Shown here in pieces: positions 1 through 13,130 of a DNA stretch of 64,000 nt. Under the pieces are notes generated by a model. It saw only the letters and a list, made by a program, of their open reading frames with translations. It was not told the origin of the DNA and ran no database searches. Numbering within the stretch: the first letter of the stretch is position 1; each line of letters begins with the position of its first letter. The stretch is taken from NCBI GenBank assembly GCA_032173965.1, contig JAVUNC010000006.1:19710370-19774369 (forward strand). The letters are read 5' to 3'. A program made the translations under genes and the position numbers. The DNA is from Sitta carolinensis. Its lineage: Eukaryota; Chordata; Aves; Passeriformes; Sittidae.

Positions 1-3000
1 GAGAGAGCTGCACTCAGCACCTCCCAGAGGTGTGGGGTTGCAGATAACTGAAGAAGGAAAGCAAGAGATTTTAGAAGAGATTGGAAAAAAATCTGAGTTC
101 TGGCTGCCCCGAGCGAGCCTTTGCTCTGTCCTGGGTGCCCCCAGCTGAAGCCTCGCTGAGCACAGCCAAGTCCTGCTGCTCCCTCAGGGAGCTGGCAGGG
201 GCAAAAGCCCACATGTGGAGAGGTCAAGGTGCCTTGGAGGATTTGCTGCTGCCCTGGCAGTCACTCCTGAGCCCCTCCAAAGCCTGCTGCCCTCCCTGGG
301 GCTCTGCTCCCCCCCTTGAGCTGCTCTGGCTCCAGGCAGCCTCTGGTTTAGCTGGAGCTCACCTCTCATTCCCCCACTGCCCTCAGAGCTTTGTTTAACT
401 CGGTTTGACTGCAGCATTCTGATCTCCAAAGGCTTTTGTCTTCAGCTGCCTTAAAAACTTGCTAAATTTCAGTGAAACCACTTGGGAACCCCGTGTCAGA
501 GAAGAGTGGAATTGGGGAAAGCTGTGTTTAATGCTGTAGGAGAGCAGCAAGTGTAATTTTCACCTTGGTGATTATTATTGATCCCTTTTCTATCCCAAGA
601 AATAAATGGAAGGAAACACAAAAAGGTGAAGGGAACATTCACTTGGGGCTTGAGGAATTAATGTAAGTCATGAAAAGAAAAAGCTAAAGACAGCAGAAAC
701 CCACTAAATTTCTTGACAGCAGGAGTAATTCCTCCCCAAAGGATGAAGTTTTGCTTTTCTCCAGAAATTAAGGAGCAAACACGGGGTTGCTCTGCTCCTC
801 CTTCTCCTTCTAGTTCACCATAATACAAATCTTCCCAGGGAAAAGGCTCTGCAAGGAACCAGAAAGGGCCAGGAAGTGTCATGAGGCTTCTCCTATTCAT
901 CTTTCTGGGAGGAAAGGGCACCTTTTTCCAAACTTGGAGCTAGAACTGGTAAAAGAAGATGATGATGATGATGATGAGAATCAGTTGTACCAGGAATCAT
1001 TTGAAAACAGGCTCAGAAGTGTTATGTGGACTCAGTTCCTTCAGGTAAGCCCCTGGAAAAACAGAAATGGGAGAAAGTGGGAAGGAAGGAGAGTTAGTCC
1101 AGAAGTTGATGCGAGTCTTATGTTTGATTTAAGTGGAAAAATTTCGTGTTGAGAATGAAGTAAATAAAGCAAAGCCTTTGCAGCAGCTCTTCACACATCT
1201 GGTGCTTTAATGTAGGCACGTTTCTATCTCCTGTCAGCAAAGCTCAGCTGATCCATGGAGCTGCAATCCTTCTCTTGGCCAAGCTTGGAGCTGGAATGGC
1301 TTTTGATTGGAAACCCAGGAGGGAGAGCTGCAGAACTCCCTGTCCCAGCAGTGAGCTGGGAATAATGGCACCCTTAAAACCTTTCCTGGTGCTAACCCTG
1401 AGACTAAGCAGGTCCTGCTTAATGCACTGGGCTGCAAAGAAATGAACTTGCCAGAGATAAGCAGAGTGTCTCAGGAGCCCTTGGGGCTCCAAGGGAAATG
1501 CCAGCCCTCTTAGGAGGCTTGGTGCTCTTAAAAACCATTTAAAAATCATTTCAGGATTGGCAGCAGAATGATGAGAGAGAGCAGGAAACAGAAAATCTGT
1601 GAGAAGCTGCAGGAGAGCTGTGTGGCAGGTGATGATCCTAAAAACCTGCGTGGTTCCAGCTTCCCAAAGAAGGGTTGGGTAGGAAGGTGCTTTTCTTTGT
1701 TAAAGGCCTGACTCTTGGACAGCTGGTGGTGTTTTGCATTGAAAATGAGGTTGCTGTAATTCTGCATCTGTTGAATGCAAAGATTGTAACACGTTGATTT
1801 CCCAGGGAGCAGGAAACAGAGAACTTCTCCATCTTCTGCCCAATGCCTAGGAAAGGAAAGTCAGCGAGGAGCTCTTGAACAGGAGCCTCTTGAAACCTTA
1901 ATTTTCACCATAACAGCAGCTTTCTCTGATAGGTATCCTTCCAATCAAATTGTATTACTCCAACGTGATTGAATATTTTCACTCGTAGAGGCCAGGCTGT
2001 TGGCTTTGCCCCAGATGTACAGAAGATCCCAAGTGCATTTTGCTTTCTGCTTGGATGATTGGAAACTGGATAGAGTTGTCATGGAAGACAGATGTGTTCC
2101 CCTGGCTGGCAGCTGGACCACACTTGGCAGGTTTTAGTCTCCCTCTCGAAGGATACAATGGCTCAGGCAGTGCCCCCAACCCTCACACTCTGCTTGTCTT
2201 TATCCTGTCACCCTCCCCAAATGCTGATTCCAGTTCCCTCTCCAGCACAGCAGGGTTAGAGGTGCTTGCCAGAGGAGGTTGTAGCATTCCTGAAATCCCT
2301 GAGAGCCTTCCCAGAGCTCTGCTGGGAGCCCCTCAGCCCCGGGGCTCCAAGCCCTGCTTTCAGCCCAGTTCTGCCTCAGAGGATCTGCCAGCTGGAGAAA
2401 GGCTTTTCCTAATAGATCTCTGCACTGCCCAGGGAGAAAAGCAGTTGGAAGGTAAGGCAAGAAACATTTCCCTTCTTCCCAGATGGTTTTTGTAGTTCCC
2501 AGGGGAATCACAGCTCCCAGGCAAGCAAAGCAATCCTTTTCTCACCTTCTCCACCACCCCCGAGGCAGGCAGAGACTTCCTCCATCTCAAATGCCAGGCA
2601 GATAAGCAAGTTGGAAAAATTTCCCATTTTATTTTATGGCAAATACTAAAACCTTGCTGCAGGTCACTTTGTGAAAGGAAAAGAGGGAAAAGCACAAAGG
2701 AAATTATGGACTTTTGTTGAGTACAGCACTACCAGGATACTCCAAGGAGGATCCAAACCTCTGCTCCCAGTGCCAAGGAAAATAACAGGAGGCAACAGGA
2801 GGAGAGTAAAACACCTTCTGCATCCCCTGCCAGCAGCTCTGTGGATGGAAATGAAAAAGATTTGCAGGAACTGGATAAATACCACCAAGTTCTTCACTTT
2901 TAGAAACTAAAATTGGCCCCGTAGTGCTGTTGCATGAGGGGAAATATTTCTGCCAGGCACTTTTCCTGAGAGTTGCATGGTTTTTGTGAGGAGAAAAGCC

Positions 3001-3144
3001 ACTTAATTCAGATTTATATTAAGGCACGTGGGTACAGATTGCTTCAAACTATTGGAATATTCTGTCCCAGGAAGGCTTCACTGAAATACTTTGTTTATTG
3101 TTTGCTTAAAATAACCCCAGTGGGATTTTATTTCTTTGTTTTAG
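1..3144 (+). other. KLHDC1: KLHDC1 intron (5' part outside window)
   Basis: No exon of KLHDC1 or of another recognised gene was found here. The first KLHDC1 exon begins at 3145 after a ttttag acceptor, so this is the 3' end of an intron that starts before the window. The stretch is ordinary unique sequence with a short GAT run near 957-977. The open frame around that run gives an acidic peptide followed by a donor-like gtaagc at about 1046, but there is no convincing acceptor and no recognised homology. Confidence 0.6.
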
Positions 3145-6100
3145 CAAACCAGAATGAATGATTTGCACTGCCTGAATTTAGACACTTGGACTTGGTCTGG
3201 AAGGTAAGTTTGCCTTTGCAACACTTAAAATTAAATTTAGAAGATGGAAACAGATTGTGCAGTAGTTCCAGAGCTAGTCCTGCAGCTTTTCCAGGAGGGA
3301 AATGAGGGTTTGGGGATTTTTAACAGCTGCTGGATTGTGATGGAATTGAATTTGCCAGTGGTTGTTGAGCTTTTCCTGCTCTGGTGCAGCCCAGCAGGGA
3401 GTGATTTCCCACCCTCCCCCCGGGCTGCTCCATTCCCCCAGCTGAGTTCAGGCTCCTGGGATGAATGCTGCCCTTGGGCTCAGGGCAGCACACACTGGGG
3501 AAAGGTCTCCTCCATAAAAAGCCAGGAAATCCTCCAAAAGGAAGATGTTTCCAAAATTCAAGTTATTTCTTTATTGTGATCCAAGAATAGCTCATGAGGC
3601 TTAGCCATGATTTAGTAGTGTATGTATATAAATATTTATATATTCATATGTTGGATCACTGGAAGTTTAGGAATCTTCTGTTCAGCTGTTGCAGCACCTC
3701 TGGGAAGAGTCCTTTGAGAGACTGAAAAAAGAGATTTATAACTTTTAAAAAATAAATTTTTAACATATTGGGGGAAAAAAAGAATTTCCACAGTGTCTTC
3801 TGCTGTTGGCACCTCACAGGAGAGAAAGTGTTTGTATTAATTCATAATTTATTTCATCTCCTAATCACAAAATTATTAATAAATAATGATTTTATTTACT
3901 AGCCAGTCAAGTTCTTTTTCCTTATTCAACTCTACACAGCTTTCTTAAGGAATTGCACAGTGTGAACCTGCTAACCCAGGATTAGCAGCCAGCAGGAGAT
4001 GGCAAAATTCCATTTCAGCTGCCACAACCCAGAAGTTGCTTTTTTCTTTGGTTCTTTCTGATACTGGCATCATTCCTTGTGCATGAAAATTGAAATTTTA
4101 TCAGTTATCAGTATCTGATTTTTTTTTTTAACCTTCAAAGCCCCTTGGCCAATTTTAGAAACCTCTTTTCTTCACTTGGATCCAAACAAATATTGCAGCT
4201 TGGCCTTGAGTGCCAAGATTTAGCAGGGCACTTTTGCAATCCCTGTTTAATTATCTCTGATAAACTGGTTTTTTTGGATATCAGGATCTTTACTGTTCAC
4301 ATTCTCAAGCAACTAAAATAAAATCAATTCCAATGCAGCTCAGCTGAAGGAGATTTCAACTCGATATTTTTTTAACACGAGATTTTATCAATCATAAACC
4401 TCCACCTATTTTAGATTTTTAAAAAATCTATTTTAGATATTTTAGTATTTTCTCTACTTAGGAAATCCCCTCTTTACTAAGATTTATTTCCCACTCTGGG
4501 TGAGCCCCAGGTAGAAGAGGTGGTAATTTCTGGCTCAGGAAAGCCACAATCCTTGTGTCATTAAAAATCACTTTCCTCGGAGTGGAGAGCCTGCAGCCCC
4601 TCAGCATTCATCAGCTTTTATCTCAACCAACTTGGGAATTCATTTGGGTGTTTCCTCTGTTTTTTTTTTCCCTGGGAAAACCCCCGAGGTGGCTGTAGGA
4701 GAGAGTGACACTTTGGGATTTTTGTTTCTTTGTTTCCCCAGGATTAATATCAGTGGGGAGAAGCCCCGGGATCGCTCGTGGCACACGCTGACCCCCATAG
4801 GGGATGACAGACTCTTCCTCTTTGGTGGACTAAGCTCTGATAATGTTCCTTTGAGTGAGTAATTGAGAATTGTCTGTGTCATCAAAGAACTGAGAATGAT
4901 CTCAGTAATCAAGGAATTGAGAATAATTAATTGAGGAATGGAGTAATCCTGCTTCTGTCGTGCAGTTCAGCTCACCAGGGTGTGGGGTTGTTCATGGGAG
5001 CTGCTGCTGCTGCAGAAAAGGCAGCTTGTTGCCACGAAAAAAACTCAAATTGGCCAAAATTATTTGAAGAGAAATAATCATTTCACAGATAAACCCCCTG
5101 GGAGGAGGTGATTTTCACCGTTTAGCTGTGTTCTAATGGCAGATTGCAGTGCAGGGAGGGTTCTGGCACATCACTAAATTATTACAAAGAGGGAAAAGAT
5201 GCAGCTTCCTCAAGTGCTAAATAAACACGATGTTACCTAAATAAACAGGCTCTTAGAGCTGTTGGTGTCAATAAAAAGAGATTTTTTTTCCCTAAAAACC
5301 CCACTTCTTGATGCAGGTGATGGTTGGATCCACAGCATTGCCACAAATGGATGGAAGCAGCTCACCCATCTGCCCAAGAGCAGACCCAGGTACACAAACA
5401 CAAACCCCCTGTGCTCCCAAGGATGAAATGAATGCTGAAATCAGTGTTTTTAAAGAATATTTCAGGATGTTAATGCAGTGTGGTTGAATAGTTTGCTTTC
5501 ACACCTTTTTTTTTTTTTTTTTCTCCATTTTTAGTTTGTGTGTTTGATGTTTGTTTGCATGAAAAGATGTTTTTGTGGGGAAGGATTTGGGTGTCCAACT
5601 GCCTTGGTGCTCTGGAGCCAAATTATTGTTATATAAATAAAACCCATCAAAATTGGAGGAATTAACAGCCAAGGAGCCTAATAAAAGCTCATTAATATTT
5701 GTACATGATTAGAAGCAAGGGAGAAGAAATCCATGAAAAAGTTGATGCCTCTTTCAGGGTTCCAAGGCAGAATTGAGTGTTACCCCAGGGTCTGAAGCAT
5801 TATCTGTGAGTTTAAAACTACTGAACTGATTTGCTGTAGAGTAAAAATTCATATTTTCATTGAATTCATTCCCTGCACTCACCCAGCAATCCCCAGCACA
5901 ATTTTATCTCTTTTTTTTTTTTTTTTTTTTTTTTTTCTGGTACAAAAATGTCCAGTTATGCTACTGAAATACCTTGGAATTCATTTTCTGCCTGCTTTTG
6001 CCTCTTCTGGGCTGTCTTTTAAACTCAACACCCACCCCAAATTTTCTGCCTCCTTACCCATTCCAGGCCAAAGAAACCCTGACCTCAGCCTCCCCCAAGA

Positions 6101-9100
6101 TTTTCCTTTTATTCAGATCTCAGAGTGATATTTTGATGGGTTTTAACCAGTTTTGAGGCTCCTGAACTTCCCTGGGTTGTGATTTTTTTTCCCCTGGGAT
6201 GAGCTCAGCTCTGTGAAATCTAAAAATTCCAATCCAAAAATTCCCCTTGCATGGCTTCAGCCATTTCCTTTGAGATTGGACAGACATAAAATATCTAAAC
6301 CTGTTACAATAAAGTCACTCACACATTCATTTCAGGTTGATTAATTGATAAATTGTACTACTAAACAGAGCAAAAAAGCAAATATATTAATTATATTAAT
6401 TATATTTATATTTTATTTATTATACTATTAAATGATACTATTAAATATATTATTAAATATACTATTAAATTATACTCTTATAGTCATTATATTTGTTATA
6501 TTAATATTATAGCATATAATTGAGCCCCATATTTCCCTTGAATTATTCCCTAGCAAGAAATTCTAAAAAAAATTCAAGGTTTACAGTTCTCTGCAAACAA
6601 ATCTCCTGAATTTCTGGGAGGTTCATGTCTGTGCCTGCTCCTTTATTTGTGAAATAATCAGTGTTTTCTTACATTTCACCTTCTCTGCTGGAATCCATTT
6701 GGGTCTTAAACCCCTAAAAATACAAAAAAACCTCCTTGCCCCAAATTATTAAAAAAATTGGGCTTTCAATTTGCCCTCATTCTGGGTTTCTGATTAAAAC
6801 TGGAGGATTTTTCTCTTAATTTTTTTTTTGCTGTTAGAAAAGAAAATCAGAAACTTGGAGGGTTTGGTTCTCCAAAAGAATTGTTTAAAAAATGATCAAT
6901 GCACAAAGCTTCTCCTCCTGTGGGGTGTTGGACCTCTCCAGCCTGCCTTTTGTTGGTGTAAATCCCATTTTAAAGAGGAATTCTGTGTTCTTTCAACAAT
7001 TGCTTGGCTTGTGGAAAAGGGAGCAATGCCAAAACTGAAAAGGCTTGAATACTGCAAGCTGTTAAAATCTATTTAAAATCTTATTGCCTCTCTTCAAATC
7101 CATTAAATCCATTAAAATCAATTTAAAAATCTATTAAAATAGATTAGAAATCTATTACATAGATTAAAATAGATTAAAAATCGATTAAATCTATTAAAAT
7201 CGATTAAATCTATTAAAATCGATTAAAAATCTATTAAAATCTATTATTAAATATTTTAAATCTATTAAAATATATAAAAAATTATTAAAATAGATTAAAA
7301 ATTGATTACATCTATTAAAATCTATTAAAATCGATTGAACCTATTAAAATTTGTTAAAAATCTATTAAAATATATTCAATCTATTACATCTATTAAAATC
7401 TAAAAATCTATTAAATCTACTAAAAATCTATTAAAATCTATTAAAATCTATTAAAATCTATTAAATTTATGAAAATAGATTAAATCTATAAAACTATTAA
7501 ATCTATTAAAACTCTATTATATTAAAACCTATTAAATCTATTAAAAATCTATTAAATCTATATTAAAATTATTAAAAATCTATTAAATCTATTAAAAATC
7601 TATTAATATTATTAAAAATCTCTTTTCAAATGGATATTAAATTTAAACCCCCTGCCCAACCTCCCAGCCTGTGTCTCCTGGGATTTGGGGATTTGCTTTG
7701 GAGGACCCAGGACTTTTTCTGGCCCTAAACCTTTAGAGAATTCCAGGATCTCCCTCCCCTCCTTCAACCAAAACCTCACTGGCTTTTTGGGAATTGGCTT
7801 TTTCAGGAAAAAGAAAAAAACAAAAACCAAGGTTAGGATTTAAAGCTTTTAAATCAATTCAGCTGCTCTTAAATTGCAGCGCAGCGATAAATCCCCGTGT
7901 TGTTCTATTAAATATTTCTCTTATTTCGTAATGAAATCCACGAGTGTTTTCTCCAGCTGTGATCCCCTCCTGCATTGTGCATGGGATCATTCCCTCCCCC
8001 CTCCAGCTTTAACAGTTTTTAAAGGATTCCCTGCCCCGGGGTGGTGGAAATCCCTTTTCCTCTCTCTGCTCCCTGCCTTTCCCTCCAAGCCCAGGAGGAG
8101 CCCGGCCCCTCGCAGCCCTGCCTGGCCAGTGCTGTCGTTGCAGTGTGTGTGTGATCTCAATGCTGTGCTTTGTTAGAATGTTTAGGTGCTAAGTTAGAGC
8201 AGCCCCTGGGAGCAGAGACACTCTCAGGCAGTGGGAAAAGCCTCAGGTTGCAAGCTAGGATGGCAGCAGAGCCCAGCCAGGCAGGAAAGGCTTCCCAGTG
8301 TTCTCCGTGAGCAAGGCCAGAGTGTCCCTGATGCAGATCAGGCAGAGACAGATCTGGCCACAGCATGAGGAAGGGAAAAGGTGAGGAACCTCCTGGACAC
8401 TGGTGTGGAGAGGCAAAGTGGGGACCTGGGGCTTGAGTTTGCATGAAACTTCAGTGGTGCTTTTGGTTTTTGGTTGAGTAGCTCTAAAATCCATCAGCCA
8501 GTGGTGATAGACCTGAAAAATCTGATGGTGAAAAAAAACAATCCCACCAGAAAAGCGAGAACTTTCTGAAAAATTCTAAAGTCAGGCTTTGCTTTTGTGG
8601 GGTCTTTCTCCTAAAAACCTCCTCAGTGTGCTGTGAGTTACTGCCTGACAGAAAGTGATCCCAGGAATCTCTGGGGGAAGGGTAGAACTGGAGCAGGATA
8701 ACTGGAGAGCCAAGGGCTCGGGGATCTGTGTCAGCACTGAGATCCCCCAGGCTGAGAGCCACCAGAACCACTGTGCTTCTGAGCCAAAGAAAGTGGAAAA
8801 CTGCAAAGGGAAAAGCTTGGTTTGTAGAGTTGCCTGAAGATTTTCCACTGTGGTGATAAATAAGACAAAGTTTATATGTCCAGAGGACAGAAAAGTCAAA
8901 TAATGACAAAATAACTGTCACGAGGTGGGGAGTTACATTGCTCTCTTATTTGACAATATTAAACAAACAAATAATCTATCCTAAGGTGATTTTTTTGCCT
9001 CTGACACTGGTAACACCCCAGTTTTGTTCGTTGGGCACTCAGTGTGTTTGTGGTCTGATTTCCAGGTTGTGGCACACAGCCTGCCTCGGGCAGGAGGGAG

Positions 9101-10284
9101 AAGTGATGGTGTTTGGGGGCAGCAAAGATGATCTGCTCTTCATGGACACGGTCAGTAAACTGAACAAGGAATCTTCCATTAGCTCTGGGATAATTACAAT
9201 TGAGTTGGGAGGCACCTCAAAGTCCATTTAATCCATGGCAGGGACAACTCCCACTGTCCCAGCTTGCTCCAAGCATCATCCAGCCTGGCCTTGGACACTT
9301 CCTCAGTGGGGAGTCCAAAACCTCTGAGCAAATCAATTAATAAATATATTTAGAGATAGGATTTTAATTGTGAAAAAAAAAGACCCAAAAATAGATTGAG
9401 TTTGGCTCAAACAATTTGCTGAAATTGATAACTGAAACCATCACAAATTGCACACTACTGAGGAAATTACTATAATTTACACACCACTGATTCCACCGAG
9501 GAATCCCCACCTGAGGCTTCCTTGACTGACAGAATAAAAAGGAATTTGTCATTCACATTCCTTATAAATAGTTGGTGAAGTCGAATACTCCTAAATCACG
9601 CACGTGGTAATAAATGTGCCATGACTGCAGAAACTCGCTGAGGTAGAGCAGTTATTTTCCGTTCTCATGGTCCTGTTTTTTCTCTTGGGCAGGGTCACTG
9701 CAGTGACTTGCTGATATTTCAGACTCAGCCTTATTCCCTGCTCAGGTGAGTTGCAGTCCCGGGATCCATCCAGAGCCTTCAGCCCCACCCAGGACACTCC
9801 CCCAGCCCGGTGCTGCTCCCGCAGGAATGGGCTGGAATCCCTGACCCCTTCCAAGGGCTGCTGCTGCTCTTTAATCACTGCTGCTGTGTAATTAATTCCC
9901 TGCACACAGCACCTGTAATTAACACCTCTAATTAACGCACAGCGCCAGCTGTATTTGTTAGAATAAAAACCATTTACTTCAACTTTTAAATTTTTTTTTT
10001 CTATTTCAATTAACACCTGTAATTAATGCACATCACCAGCTATCATTTGTTAGAATAAAACCCATTTACTTCATTTTTTTAATTTTTTTTTCCTATTTCC
10101 CCTCCTCAGGCTGTGTCTTGACTGCATCGGGAAGAACGCAGCTCTCTTGGAGAACCAAATTCCCTGCTTGCCATCCAAACTTCTGCAGGAAGTGCTGAAA
10201 AAAATCACTTTTTGGGCTGCCATGACCCACAGGCAGGAGAGGAAAGCTGAGACTGAGAGACAAAGCCAGCTGCACTGCACATGA
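3145..10284 (+). CDS. KLHDC1: KLHDC1, kelch domain-containing protein 1 (3' part, six coding exons)
   Basis: Coding exons are 3145-3203, 4742-4854, 5317-5389, 9066-9150, 9693-9745 and 10110-10284 (TGA 10282-10284). All introns are GT-AG and all phases join without a break, giving about 185 C-terminal residues. The upstream half of the gene lies before the window. The translation carries kelch-repeat signatures: RMNDLHCLNLDTWTWSG, DRSWHTLTPIGDDRLFLFGG, LWHTACLGQEGEVMVFGG. The C-terminal helical tail includes LLQEVLKKITFWAAMTH. The order and spacing match vertebrate KLHDC1 of about 406 residues. In that family the kelch propeller recognises substrate C-termini and the tail binds Elongin B/C with a cullin, as reported for CUL5. 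KLHDC2 follows in the same orientation, so the two are a tandem paralogous pair. KLHDC2 carries a different distal kelch sequence (PVGRSWHSLTPISSDHLFLFGG), which separates the two assignments. No frameshift or premature stop was seen. Confidence 0.96.
6375..6515. repeat. AT-rich low-complexity tract
   Basis: About 140 bp of TATTAAATATA-like sequence in the KLHDC1 intron between exons 5317-5389 and 9066-9150. Confidence 0.7.
7085..7625. repeat. AT-rich tandem array (CTATTAAAAT-like unit)
   Basis: About 540 bp of degenerate 9-10 bp units built on attaaaatct or attaaatct, inside a KLHDC1 intron. It has no coding content, and copy number is likely polymorphic. Confidence 0.85.
9190..9320 (-). 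mobile_element. CR1 LINE 3' fragment
   Basis: The run ccatggcaggga, actcccactgtcccag, gctccaagc, ccagcctggccttggacact is the antisense of a CR1 3' end. The fragment is old and truncated and lies just after the KLHDC1 exon ending at 9150. Confidence 0.75.
9915..10101. repeat. 92-bp tandem duplication at the last KLHDC1 acceptor
   Basis: Two diverged copies share AATTAA(C/T)GCACA, CAGCT, TTTGTTAGAATAAAA, CCATTTACTTCA and a T-rich tail. Matching positions are about 92 bp apart. The T-rich tail of the second copy is the polypyrimidine tract of the acceptor at 10108-10109. Confidence 0.8.
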
Positions 10285-11160
10285 GCTGCTGGCACCCCTC
10301 AGCCTGGGCTCCGCTGCTCCTCCACTGCAGCTCTGGCTTCTCCTGCCTTCCTCAGACAAGTCTGGCAACAAGTCCTTTTTATGGGAATCTCTCCTGAGTT
10401 TATGGGAAACTGATACAATTGCATTTCTAGGTAATCGTTCACCTCTGCTGTCCTGGTTTTCACAGCCCTCACAACCTTTTGTTCTTTTGGAAGGGGATGT
10501 GATCCATTTCAGCTGGATAAAATATGGTTGACAGCTAAAAATCCTCCTTGGCTTTGTCCCCAGCAGCCTTCCCCAAAAAAAAAAAAAGAGAAAATTCAGC
10601 TCGGTGGCTTGGGGACATTCACACTTTTTACCACCACCAAACATGGATTCCACCAGGCTCTCACCAAAATCCAACTGTGGAGTCCCACACCTCACCCTCC
10701 AAGTAGAAAAATCCATCAGGGAATTGTGGAACTTGGAAGAAAAAGCTGCAACATCACCTGGTCTCTATAGGAAAACTTCAGCACCTGGTTTTACTGTTTC
10801 TGTCATCAGGAAATCCTTTTGGAAATAAGTTGTATATTGTATTTTGGATGTGCAAAGTTTATATTTCATTCTTGTTAAAAAAAAAAAACAACAAAGTTGC
10901 TTATTTATTGTTAAAAAAAAAAGCAAATGTAGTACTGGGGTTTTTTTTTTTTCTGTTTCAAATATTTAGTTAACAGGAGTACAGTCATTAAAATTTTATA
11001 GAGAGTTGAATCAAGAGGCATTTGGACACATTTTTGATGGGTTTAAAATATGTAAAAATTATTTATTTGGGGAAAAAAGAGGTTTGGGAGCAGCAAATTT
11101 GTTTCAAAAAGGAACTTTCGTGGCTGGTTATTTTAACAGCCTAATTTCATGTGCTGAACT
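10285..11160 (+). other. KLHDC1: KLHDC1 3' UTR and flank
   Basis: This follows the TGA at 10282-10284 and contains no further coding signature. I see no canonical AATAAA. The nearest variant is ATTAAA at 10987-10992, a tentative poly(A) signal. A-rich runs occur at 10571-10588 and 10878-10922. Confidence 0.5.
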
Positions 11161-11164
11161 CCCT

Positions 11165-13130
11165 CCCTTTTTTGGGGTTCAGATGCCTCCTTGAGCCCCA
11201 AGATTTGATTTTGGGGGGGTCAGGTGCCCCCCAAGGTTTGGTTTTGTTGGGTTCCAGTGCCCCCATTGTGAATTTGTGAGGTTCAGGTGCCCCTGAGGTT
11301 CATTTTGGGGTGGTTCTGATGGCCCCAGTGGGAATTTTGGGGGGGCTCAGGTGCCCCCAAGGTAAATTTTTGGGGTTCTTCAGGTGACCTGTGGTTAATT
11401 TGGGGAGGTTCAGGTGCCTCCAGTGTGATTTGGGGAGTTCAGGTGCCCTCGTGGTTAATTTTGGGATTGATCAAGAGTTCCCAATATTAATTTTGGGGTG
11501 GCTAAGTGCCCCAAATGTGAAAAACCCAGGTGCCCTCATGGGGTTTTTTTGCTCCCACTGTTGATTTTGGGAGGTTCAGATATCCCCAGTGTAAATTTGA
11601 GGTGGCTCGGGTGCCCTGATGTTAATTTTGGGGTTATTCAGGTGCTCCCAATGTTAATTTTGGGGTGCCTGTGTGCCCCAGAGTTAACTTTGCGGTGGTT
11701 TGGATGCCCTTAGGGTGAATTTTGGGTGGTTTGGATGCCCTTGGGGTGATTTTTGGGGTGTTTCAAGTGCCCTCCGAGTGCATTTCGACATGTGTTCATT
11801 TTAGGGTGGTTCAGATACTCCCAATGTTAATTTTGGGGTTATTCAGGTGCCCTAGGGTGATTTTTAGGGTGTTTCAGGTGCCCTCAGGGTGATTTTTAGG
11901 GTGTTTCAGGTGCCCTGGGGTGATTTTTAGGGTGTTTTAGCTGCCCTCAGGGTGATTTTTAGGGTGTTTCAGGTGCCCTGGAGTGGTTTTTAGGGTGTTT
12001 CAGGTGCCCTCAAGGTGATTTATAGGGTGTTCCAGGTGCCCTCAGGGTGATTTTGGGGTGTCCCGTGCCCCACTGTTGATTTCGGGGTGGTTCAGATGCT
12101 CCCAGTGTTAATTCTGGGTTGGTTCGGGTGCCCTCGGGGTGATTTTTGGGTGGTTCAGATGCTCCCAGCGTTAATTTTGGCGTTATTCAGATGCCCCCGG
12201 AGTGAATGTCAGCGTCCCAGTGTTAATTTTGGGATAGCTCAGATGCTGCCAGGTCGATTTTTGGGTGTTCCAGGTGCCCCCGGGGTGATTTTTGGGTTAT
12301 TCAGGTGACCTCACGGTGATTTTCAGGGTATTTTGGGTACCCTCAGGGTGATTTCAGGGTGTTTTGTGTGCTCTCGGTAATTTTTGGGGTATTTTGTGTG
12401 CCCTCCCGGCGATTTCGGGGTAGTTTTCGGGGTGTTTTGTGTGCCCTCATGGTGATTTTCGGGGTGTCTCAGATACCCTCACGGTGATTTCGGGTGTCCC
12501 AGGTGCCCTCAGAGTAATTTTCAGGATGTTTTGTGTACCCTCAGGGTGATTTCGGGATGGCCTGGACACCCTCAAGGTGATTTTTGGGGTGTTTTGTGTG
12601 CCCTCAGGGTGATTTCGGGTGTTTTGTGTACCCTCAAGGTGATTTTCGGGGTGTTTTGTGTACCCCCCGTAATTTGGGTGTTTTGTGTGCCCTCAGGGTG
12701 ATTTTCGGGTGTTTTGTGTACCCTCAGGTGATTTTCAGATGTTTTGTGACCCTCGGTGATTTTCAGGTGTTTGTGTGCCCTCAGGGTATTTTCGTGTTTT
12801 GTGTACCCTCAGGGTGATTTTCGGGGTGTTTTGTGTGCCCTCAGGGTGATTTTCAGGATGTTTTGTGTACCCTCAGGTGATTTTGGGTGTTTTGTGTGCC
12901 CTCAGGTGATTTTCGAGGGATGGTTTTTGTTTGTGCCCTCAGGGTGATTTTCAGGATGTTTTGTGTACCCTCAGGGTGATTGTTTCAGGTGATTTTGTGT
13001 TGTGTCCCTCAGGTGATTTCAGGATGTTTTGTGTACCCTCAGGGTGATTTTCAGGATGTTTTGTGTGCCCTCAGTTGATTTCGGTGTTTGTGTACCCCCC
13101 CCCCCCGGTGATTTTGGGGTGTTTTGTGCC
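11165..13130 (+). repeat. 2 kb G-rich minisatellite upstream of KLHDC2
   Basis: Degenerate 30-45 bp units of the form GGTGATTTT(C/T)GGGGTGTTTTGTGTGCCCTCA run over about 2 kb. The plus strand is G/T-rich and the minus strand C/A-rich. The 5' end (11.2-11.8 kb) is the most diverged, with long units. The 3' end (12.5-13.1 kb) is much more homogeneous with a near 33-bp unit, and it runs straight into the CpG island. The short open frames across it are repeat artefacts. Confidence 0.9.

Noticed and set aside
934..1046. Possible exon encoding an acidic peptide with an Asp run, ending at a gtaagc donor
   Set aside because: The Asp run is a GAT microsatellite, no good acceptor precedes it, and it matches no KLHDC1 segment.
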